Assembly (NCBI GenBank): GCA_016929035.1
Contig: JAFGJP010000056.1
Span: 1-6,810 of the forward strand
Length of the DNA: 6,810 nt
Direction of reading: 5' to 3'
Origin: Candidatus Auribacterota bacterium
GTDB lineage: Bacteria > Auribacterota > JAFGBW01 > JAFGJP01
A program made the translations under genes and the position numbers. The notes under the pieces were generated by a model. It ran no database searches. It saw only the letters and a list, made by a program, of their open reading frames with translations, and was not told the origin of the DNA. Of this stretch, positions 1 to 4,861 are shown piece by piece; position 1 is the first letter of the stretch, and every line of letters begins with the position of its first letter.

Positions 1-57
1 AAAGGAAAGAATAACAGTGACAAGAGATTTAAGAGAACCTTTAAGCAGTATCTTCAT
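1..57 (-). CDS. 5' end of an unidentified gene, third member of the ABC exporter operon (partial)
   Basis: An ATG at 57-55 opens a reading frame that runs out of the window after 19 codons (MKILLKGSLKSLVTVILSF). The frame overlaps the permease stop codon as ATGA at 54-57. A Shine-Dalgarno-like AGAGGT sits 8 bases upstream, inside the last codons of the permease gene. The visible residues are a short basic start followed by the beginning of a hydrophobic stretch. This would suit a signal anchor, a signal peptide or a first membrane helix. The ATGA coupling and the ribosome site make a real gene likely. Its product cannot be named from 19 residues. Position suggests a partner of the ABC exporter, such as a periplasmic or membrane accessory protein or a second permease, but that is inference. 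Confidence 0.7.
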   Translation of the reverse strand, partial: MKILLKGSLKSLVTVILSF

Positions 58-821
58 ATTTCTTTACCTCTCATGATCAGCCATGATAAAAAAAGGAGCG
101 CGGTTATGTAACAGGCGGCATAACCGATGATCTCAATAAAGTTATTTGCCGTGAGCGTCGATCCTCCGATTACGCTTTCATATACGTCAAAGATTTGAAA
201 ATTAGGAAATATTTTTAAAAAAGGATAAAGGATTTCAGTCATGATCAGGGACTCGGAAAACTTCATGGCTGTCATTATATAACCTTTAAGTGTCCCCACG
301 ATAAAAAAGAATACTGAGAGTATGCTTGACAGGTGAAAAGAAAAAGGAAGCAATCCCATTGTTATGCTGACCATGATAATAAGATAAAATTTGAAGAGGA
401 GCAGTAAAGACGCGCCGATGTAGCTGGGCGAGATAGAGAAATTTTTAAGAAGAATAATTATATAAAGAATAAAAAAGTTGATTACGCAGACAAAAGATAT
501 AATTATACAGGAGCCTAAATATTTACCGATAATATAAGAGGCGCGCGATATCGGTTTTGAAAGAACATTATAGATGAATTTTCTTTCCAGGTCTTCTTTT
601 AATGAGTAAATCGGGTAGAAGACGGAAAGAAGGATTCCTATGATGGAGACGATGGAGAAAGTAAAATCCTTGATGATCTTCATTTCCTGCTCGACGTTGA
701 AAAAGTTGAAAAGGTTCATTATGGGAATGAGCATGATGCTGAAGAGAAGACACAGAAAAATAAGCTTGTTGTGAAGCGCCAGCTTGATTTCGTTGAACAT
801 TAGATTCCACAGAGTCTTCAT
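54..821 (-). CDS. ABC-2 type transporter permease (NosY-like)
   Basis: This 255-residue integral membrane protein is the probable transmembrane half of an ABC exporter whose ATPase lies just upstream. About six hydrophobic helices are visible, near residues 20-40, 53-73, 101-125, 135-158, 162-182 and 227-250. Between helices 2 and 3 is the segment typical of NosY/ABC-2 permeases: an acidic-basic stretch (DLERK, 77-81), then LSKPISR (87-93), then GKYLG (99-103). A PNFQIFD stretch (206-212) in the last large loop is also common in this group. The length is normal for the family. The start codon overlaps the ATPase stop as ATGA, and AAGGA stands 9 bases upstream, so translation of the two is probably coupled. 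The cargo cannot be read from the sequence; NosY-like permeases have been linked to copper enzyme maturation, but many homologues have unknown substrates. Confidence 0.88.
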   Translation of the reverse strand: MKTLWNLMFNEIKLALHNKLIFLCLLFSIMLIPIMNLFNFFNVEQEMKIIKDFTFSIVSIIGILLSVFYPIYSLKEDLERKFIYNVLSKPISRASYIIGKYLGSCIIISFVCVINFFILYIIILLKNFSISPSYIGASLLLLFKFYLIIMVSITMGLLPFSFHLSSILSVFFFIVGTLKGYIMTAMKFSESLIMTEILYPFLKIFPNFQIFDVYESVIGGSTLTANNFIEIIGYAACYITALLFLSWLIMRGKEI

Positions 822-1672
822 TTTTCTTTTTCCTTTTTGACGATATCTTTAAAAGCTTCTTCAAGATCATTTGTGAGATAGTCCACGTTAAATATCTCAA
901 TGCCGCAGGAGCTGATGACTTCCCTGCACTCGTGAAGGGGCTTGCCTTTTGTATCGAAAATGATGATGCCGCGGTCAGAGACCTGTGTGATGTCTTTCAG
1001 CGTGCCGACCTTCAGGAGGCGGCCCATGAAAAGAATGCCGATCGTATCGCTGATATCCTGGATGTGTCCCAGGAGATGGGAAGAAAGAATAATGGTCTTC
1101 CCCTCTTTCTTGAGCTTGATGATGATTGCATTGATTTCTTCAGTCACAAAGGGATCGAGCCCTGAAGTGAGTTCGTCCAGGATGAGCAGCTCGGGGTTGT
1201 TGATAATGGCCTGCGCAATGGAAAGCCTCTGGATCATGCCTTTAGAGTATTCTTTGACCTTCTTGTTTCTATGCTCAGTGAGACCGACAAGCTCCATGAG
1301 CCGCTCGATGTTTTCCTTTGATGAGATGCGGCTCTCCTTAAAAAAAGATCCGTAAAACTTGAGAGATTCATAAGCATTAAGATCAGGATAGATGCTCGGG
1401 TTTTCAGGAAGGAAGCCGATTTTTTCCCGAACGGAAATATTTCTTCCGTTGACGCTTCCGCGTAAGATAAACTGTCCTGAAAACCGGGTGATGAATCCCA
1501 TAAGGATCTTAAAGAGGGTTGTCTTGCCGGAGCCGTTCGGCCCGATAATGCTGAAGACAACGCCCCCGGGGACATTGATAGAGAAATCTTTTAAAGCGTA
1601 GATTTTTTTTCCAGGGAAGATCCTGTAAATCTTGGTCAGGTTGCTGCATTCAAGAATAAATGAGTTGTCCAT
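818..1672 (-). CDS. ABC transporter ATP-binding protein (exporter type, NosF/CcmA-like)
   Basis: This 284-residue cytoplasmic ATPase should power the ABC-2 permease encoded next. Walker A is GPNGSGKTT (44-52). The signature is YSKGM (142-146) in place of LSGGQ. Walker B is LLILDE (162-167), with D166 and the catalytic E167. The D-loop is SGLDP (170-174) and the switch histidine is H199 in SSHLL. Two positions differ from the textbook form: the Q-loop has Glu (FLPEN, E90) where Gln is usual, and the residue after DE is Leu rather than Pro. The Glu Q-loop occurs in exporter ATPases of the NosF/bacitracin type, so the enzyme is probably active. Residues 225-284 form a C-terminal extension often seen in this group. 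The start has only a weak GGGGA ribosome site. A good extended -10 lies just upstream, so this is probably the first gene of its operon. Confidence 0.92.
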   Translation of the reverse strand: MDNSFILECSNLTKIYRIFPGKKIYALKDFSINVPGGVVFSIIGPNGSGKTTLFKILMGFITRFSGQFILRGSVNGRNISVREKIGFLPENPSIYPDLNAYESLKFYGSFFKESRISSKENIERLMELVGLTEHRNKKVKEYSKGMIQRLSIAQAIINNPELLILDELTSGLDPFVTEEINAIIIKLKKEGKTIILSSHLLGHIQDISDTIGILFMGRLLKVGTLKDITQVSDRGIIIFDTKGKPLHECREVISSCGIEIFNVDYLTNDLEEAFKDIVKKEKEK

Positions 1673-1699
1673 TTTTTTATCCCCAAAAATTTTTAAATA

Positions 1700-1708
1700 A
1701 TTATATCA
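1700..1708 (-). promoter_or_regulatory. Probable extended -10 promoter for the ABC exporter operon
   Basis: On the minus strand this reads TGATATAAT, a perfect TATAAT hexamer with the TG of an extended -10. No clear -35 hexamer stands 16-18 bases upstream; that region is pyrimidine-rich (TTTCTTTTTCTC), which fits an extended -10 promoter that does not depend on a -35. Transcription would start near 1693 and give a leader of about 20 bases before the ATPase ATG. It is the only good sigma70-like site in the 141-base gap between the mscS-like gene and the ABC operon (1673-1813). Confidence 0.5.
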
Positions 1709-1813
1709 GAATCAATAAAAGAGAAAAAGAAATTTAGCTGTGCCCGTTCTTAAAAAAATACTGTAAGGGATAAAGAGTTCTTTTTTATCGTCCTTCGTCC
1801 TCGCTTTTTGAAA

Positions 1814-2872
1814 TTATCCAGCCGCCTTGCTGACATAAAGCGTCTGCGTCGGATAGGCAAAGCTGATATTTCTTTTTTGGAACTCTTCCACGATGTGATG
1901 ATTGATTTTCTGCTGGATATCCATGTAGATGTTGTAGTCGCTGCTGAGAACGTAGTACACCACTTCAAAGTCAAGGCTTGAGTCTCCAAAAGAAAAAAAG
2001 TGTGCCCGGTCAAAAGCTGTATCCGGCACCCCGGAGATGATTTTTTTGATTATGCCCGGTATTTCTTTTGTTTTCTCAAGAGGCGTCTCGTAGACGACGC
2101 CGAACTTAAAGACAACGCGCCTTTTCTGCATTCTCTTGTAGTTCCGGATGCGGGAGTTTGTCAGGTCCGTATTGGAAAAGACAAGCTGCTCGCCGCTGAG
2201 GCTTGCGATGCGTGTTGTCTTGATGCCGATTTTCTGAACTGTGCCTAAAAAATCTCCCACGATGATGAAGTCGCCGACTTCGAACGGCTTGTCGAAAAAT
2301 ATCGCGAAGTAGCTGAAAAGATCGCCCAAGACAGCCTGGGAAGCGAAAGCGAGCGCAATACCTCCTATACCCAGTCCGGCCAGAGCTGTTTTGACAGGGT
2401 ACCCCAGGTAGTCCATGATCGATATGATGCCTATGCCCCATATAATAATCTTAACAAATGTGATAATGCCTCTTAAGCCTTCCTTTTTTGTTTCGTCTTT
2501 TTCTTTTTTCATATAGGCGGCCTGTATGCCGTAGGTGATAATAGCTGTAGCAAACCTTATCCCGTAGATCGTCATAATAAGCGCACCGATGAATTTTATT
2601 GTCGACACAATGGTTTCGTTCAGTTTCAGGTTGAGAATGCTGATATAAAAAACGCCGTAATAAAGAACAGGAATCAGGTTTTTATCTAAGGCTGCAAAAA
2701 GGATGTCGTCAAGTTTCGAGACAGTTCTGTCGGTGATTTTTTTCATGCGCCCCAGAACGATTTTTCTTAGAAGAAAGACAACAAGAAAGCCGCCGATAAA
2801 AAGCATGGCGAACATCAGGTAATCACTGACGGTGTTACGGAGAACCTCCTGGTTAAGAATATCTGTCAACAT
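1814..2872 (-). CDS. MscS-family mechanosensitive ion channel
   Basis: This 352-residue inner-membrane protein is a small-conductance mechanosensitive channel, which opens under membrane tension to release solutes in hypo-osmotic shock. About five hydrophobic segments are visible, near 17-38, 63-82, 90-112, 136-156 and 163-190. The last is the pore helix: an Ala/Gly-rich stretch (ALAGLGIGGIALAFASQAV, 163-181), then LGDLFSYFAIFFDKPFEVGD (182-201), which is the conserved junction of pore helix and beta domain. The beta domain follows at about 195-255, with the SNTDLTNSRIRNY region at 233-245, and the alpha-beta C-terminal domain fills the rest. The protein is longer than E. coli MscS by about two N-terminal helices, like YnaI-type members. 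A strong AGGAGGT ribosome site supports this start. The gene follows the diiron protein by 32 bases and is probably in its operon. Confidence 0.93.
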   Translation of the reverse strand: MLTDILNQEVLRNTVSDYLMFAMLFIGGFLVVFLLRKIVLGRMKKITDRTVSKLDDILFAALDKNLIPVLYYGVFYISILNLKLNETIVSTIKFIGALIMTIYGIRFATAIITYGIQAAYMKKEKDETKKEGLRGIITFVKIIIWGIGIISIMDYLGYPVKTALAGLGIGGIALAFASQAVLGDLFSYFAIFFDKPFEVGDFIIVGDFLGTVQKIGIKTTRIASLSGEQLVFSNTDLTNSRIRNYKRMQKRRVVFKFGVVYETPLEKTKEIPGIIKKIISGVPDTAFDRAHFFSFGDSSLDFEVVYYVLSSDYNIYMDIQQKINHHIVEEFQKRNISFAYPTQTLYVSKAAG

Positions 2873-2877
2873 GATAG

Positions 2878-2884
2878 ACCTCCT
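2878..2884 (-). promoter_or_regulatory. Strong ribosome binding site of the MscS-type channel gene
   Basis: The minus strand reads AGGAGGT, a full match to the anti-Shine-Dalgarno consensus, 5 bases before the ATG at 2872. It fixes that start, and it suggests that the third gene of the probable operon is well translated on its own, without coupling to the gene before it. Confidence 0.8.
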
Positions 2885-2904
2885 GTTCGACTATTTGATA
2901 AAAA

Positions 2905-3393
2905 TCAATATTCTTCAAGCTTGAAAAATTCCGCATTTTCCAACCATTGCTCCGGGCGGCTGGCTAAAAGATACAGGTTATCCATGAGGATGAAATGTTT
3001 GTGCTCTTCTCTGGCAAGGAGGAGCAGGATCTCTTTTTGTTTTTCATCAGACACCTCTTCTGCTTTGGTTTTATAAAAATCCTCAGCCTGTTCCTCGTAT
3101 TCGCGCGCTTTCTCATACAGCCTGGCCTGTTCTTTTTCCTGCTCAAAAGACCGGCCGCTTTTTCTGAATTTCTGAAAAAAATCTTTAGCGGAATCCATAA
3201 AATCGCCGCCGATCGCTGGAATTTCCGAACTTTCACTGGCCATGGCTTCCACCACGTGAAAATGCTTGTTTTCCTCGTCTGCCAGCAGGGTAAGAATGTT
3301 TTTGATTCCTGTTGAAGAGGCTTTGGGGATCATATCCCTGTAAAACTGTTCCTTAACTTTTTCCCGTTCCATTGCCATTTCGAAAATTGTCAT
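2905..3393 (-). CDS. Rubrerythrin-like ferritin-fold diiron protein (no rubredoxin domain)
   Basis: This 162-residue soluble protein has the four-helix ferritin-like fold with two matching iron-ligand half-sites. The first is E15-Q-F-Y18 with E41-N-K-H44; the second is E104-D-F-Y107 with E130-H-K-H133. Both halves space the first Glu and the ExxH Glu by exactly 26 residues, a clear internal repeat. The C-terminus has the rubrerythrin-family ending WLEN.EF..LEEY (150-162). There are no cysteines, so the rubredoxin domain of classical rubrerythrin is absent, and electrons for any peroxidase cycle must come from another protein. Likely roles are peroxide reduction, oxygen defence or iron handling in the cytoplasm; the sequence does not choose among them. 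A GGAGAG ribosome site stands 6 bases before the ATG. The start overlaps the MFS stop as ATGA (3390-3393), and the MscS-type gene follows 32 bases later. Confidence 0.9.
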   Translation of the reverse strand: MTIFEMAMEREKVKEQFYRDMIPKASSTGIKNILTLLADEENKHFHVVEAMASESSEIPAIGGDFMDSAKDFFQKFRKSGRSFEQEKEQARLYEKAREYEEQAEDFYKTKAEEVSDEKQKEILLLLAREEHKHFILMDNLYLLASRPEQWLENAEFFKLEEY

Positions 3394-4601
3394 TGAACTC
3401 TCCTTTCAGATCGAGAAGCTTCCATATTAACAGCATTTTTGAGGAAACCGAAAAGAAAAAAAGCAGCTGCTGAAAGAACGGCGCCGCAGATAAAAGTGGC
3501 CTCAGGGGCAACCTTGTCCCAGAGAACGCCTGCAATGAGGCCGCCAGGCAGAGCGGCAAGCCCTGTAAAGGCATGATACGTTCCAAGAGCCGTGGCTTTG
3601 AGACGCGGCGGCGCCATATCGACGACAAGAGCTCTCTGCGTTCCGTCCACAAAAGCGTAAAAAATGCCGTATAAAACAAAAACAGCGGTCAGAGCCGGCA
3701 TTCTGGTAACAAAGATTACCCAGAACGACATGCCCGCAAAGACCAGATAGGCGCTTTTTAAAATATTTTTTCTCCCTATCCTGTCAGACAGGACGCCGGC
3801 TGGTATGGAAAAAAAAGTATAAACGATATAAAACAAAACATAGAGAAGAATGGCTCTATCGCTTTCAAATCCAACGTTTTTTGCGCGTAGAAGAAGAAAA
3901 GCATAGCCATAATGTCCTAAGGTAAAAAGAGTGGCAATGGCTATGAAAAGACGAAGAGGAGAAGAGAGATCAGACAAACTGAACTTCAGTTGTTCTTTAG
4001 ATACAGCGGCCTTTGGGTCTTTTCTTTCCTTGACAAATGCTGCGGAGGCTATGGCAAGAAGCCCCGGAAAAAAAGCGATAATAAATATGTTTCTGTATGA
4101 TAGCCTAAAAAAGTGAAGAAGGACATACGCGAGCAGGGCACCCAGTATGGATCCGACGCCGTCGAGGGTGCGCTGAAAGCCGAAAGCTTTTCCTCTGTAG
4201 CGAGCATCGCATGATTCGGCAACAACCGCGTCCCGTGGAGCGTTTCTCAATCCCTTGCCGATACGTTCAAAAGTGCGGATCAAGAGAACACCTGCCCAGC
4301 TGGAAGTAAAGGCAAAAAGCGGCTTGACAAGAGAAGACAAGGAATAGCCCAAAAAGATGAACGGTTTTCTTTTCCTGATCTTGTCTGACCAGTAACCGGA
4401 GACGATCTTAAGAAGAGAGGCCGTCATTTCCGCGGCACCTTCAACAATGCCGACCGCTGAAGTGCCTGTTCCAAGAACAGAGACCATAAAAAGAGGTATC
4501 AGCGGAAAGACCATCTGGCTCGAGAGATCGGTGAAAAGGCTGACAAGCCCAAGAAGCAGGACATTGCGGGTAATGCCTTTAAGAAGAATGTTCTTTTTCA
4601 T
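3390..4601 (-). CDS. Major facilitator superfamily transporter
   Basis: This 403-residue inner-membrane protein has the usual length and about twelve hydrophobic segments of an MFS carrier. The family loop motif appears twice, as expected for two six-helix halves: GYWSDKIRKRK (69-79) between helices 2 and 3, and GVLSDRIGRKN (269-279) between helices 8 and 9. It belongs to a widespread but poorly characterised branch marked by SLFTDLSSQMVFPLIPLF (21-38), ERIGKGLRNAPRDAVVAES (112-130) and the helix 10-11 region FVDGTQRALV (317-326). Homologues are often called drug-efflux proteins by analogy; the substrate is unknown. It appears to be the first gene of an operon with a diiron protein and an MscS channel. 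The ATG at 4601 has no Shine-Dalgarno sequence upstream (see the -10 site at 4608-4616), and no better in-frame start is visible. Confidence 0.92.
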   Translation of the reverse strand: MKKNILLKGITRNVLLLGLVSLFTDLSSQMVFPLIPLFMVSVLGTGTSAVGIVEGAAEMTASLLKIVSGYWSDKIRKRKPFIFLGYSLSSLVKPLFAFTSSWAGVLLIRTFERIGKGLRNAPRDAVVAESCDARYRGKAFGFQRTLDGVGSILGALLAYVLLHFFRLSYRNIFIIAFFPGLLAIASAAFVKERKDPKAAVSKEQLKFSLSDLSSPLRLFIAIATLFTLGHYGYAFLLLRAKNVGFESDRAILLYVLFYIVYTFFSIPAGVLSDRIGRKNILKSAYLVFAGMSFWVIFVTRMPALTAVFVLYGIFYAFVDGTQRALVVDMAPPRLKATALGTYHAFTGLAALPGGLIAGVLWDKVAPEATFICGAVLSAAAFFLFGFLKNAVNMEASRSERRVQ

Positions 4602-4607
4602 AATGAA

Positions 4608-4616
4608 ATAATAACA
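4608..4616 (-). promoter_or_regulatory. Possible extended -10 for the MFS operon, placed for a leaderless transcript
   Basis: The minus strand reads TGTTATTAT: TATTAT differs from TATAAT at one position and has the TG of an extended -10. Only six bases (TTCATT) separate it from the ATG at 4601, so the first transcribed base would fall at or next to the A of the start codon. The bases before the ATG contain no purine-rich ribosome site. A TTGAAA lies upstream, but 21 bases from this hexamer, too far for a standard -35. The site is plausible, but AT-rich DNA makes chance matches common. Confidence 0.3.
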
Positions 4617-4680
4617 AGGAGATGACTTTTTTTATTTCAAATTTAAAACAGCCCTGATCTGCGTTTATCGTATCTGGAAA

Positions 4681-4721
4681 CCACCTCGCAGGCGGGCGCT
4701 TGTCGCCTTCCTGCGAGGTGG
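4681..4721. repeat. Strong GC-rich hairpin downstream of mutL
   Basis: Two perfect 12-base inverted arms, CCACCTCGCAGG (4681-4692) and CCTGCGAGGTGG (4710-4721), enclose 17 bases. Inside, a further 4-bp stem (GGCG 4695-4698 with CGCC 4704-4707) closes a 5-base loop (CTTGT). A C-T mismatch and a possible G-U pair join the two stems. It lies about 130 bases beyond the mutL stop. Read in the mutL direction it is followed by only TTTCC, so it is not a canonical intrinsic terminator, though it could stop transcription weakly or protect the 3' end of the mutSL message. It could equally be a dispersed palindromic repeat. A competing pairing of GAAACC (4677-4682) with GGTTTC (4727-4732) is possible. 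Confidence 0.8.
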
Positions 4722-4744
4722 CCCCCGGTTTCTTCACCTGTATC

Positions 4745-4779
4745 GTCCATAGTCAATTGTCCACAGACCATAGTCCACG
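4745..4779. repeat. Degenerate heptanucleotide tandem repeat, five units
   Basis: Five consecutive 7-base units can be laid in register: GTCCATA, GTCAATT, GTCCACA, GACCATA, GTCCACG, starting at 4745, 4752, 4759, 4766 and 4773. The consensus is GTCCA(T/C)A; on the other strand it is close to TATGGAC. No frame across it makes a credible protein. Short tandem heptanucleotide repeats between genes are known from some bacteria, such as filamentous cyanobacteria. Whether this one is a member of a genome-wide family cannot be seen from one copy. Confidence 0.7.
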
Positions 4780-4841
4780 AATTCATTGCGTTCCTTCTTT
4801 TTCTGTTCTTTTCTTTCTACTTTCTGATTTTGCATTAATTA

Positions 4842-4861
4842 TATCTGCGTCTATCTGCGTC
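4842..4861. repeat. Tandem 10-bp repeat overlapping the mutL stop codon
   Basis: TATCTGCGTC occurs twice head to tail (4842-4851 and 4852-4861). An 8-base core of it, ATCTGCGT, recurs in the same orientation at 4657-4664, on the far side of the hairpin and heptads. On the minus strand the copy at 4852-4861 supplies the last MutL codons (..GGA CGC AGA) and the first two bases of its TAG; the third base of the TAG, at 4851, comes from the other copy. Between this repeat and the heptads lies a pyrimidine-rich tract (about 4790-4827) in which I see no gene. Confidence 0.75.

Noticed and set aside
942..1355. A 137-codon open frame on the + strand opposite the ABC ATPase gene
   Set aside because: It is antisense to a clearly conserved ATPase, has low-complexity Met/Ser-rich translation, and shows no ribosome site or domain. 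It is a shadow frame, as are the other + strand frames over coding regions.
1769..1789. Inverted repeat GATAAAGAG / TTTTTTATC as a terminator after the mscS-like gene
   Set aside because: The stem is almost all A-T and pairs well only on the + strand RNA, where two pairs are G-U. On the minus transcript two pairs fail, so it would not end the mscS message.
4616..4657. AAGGAG followed by ATG on the + strand with an 11-codon frame
   Set aside because: The Shine-Dalgarno-like motif is directly against the ATG, the peptide is very short and featureless, and the region is the upstream flank of the MFS gene. Chance is the simplest reading.
4681..4721. Canonical Rho-independent terminator for mutSL
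   Set aside because: The hairpin is strong, but in the mutL direction only three T residues follow before CC. A weak or non-canonical terminator remains possible, so it is listed as a hairpin repeat only.
4681..4861. CRISPR array
   Set aside because: The repeats here are 7 to 12 bases, without 28-37-base repeats or unique spacers, and no cas gene is present.
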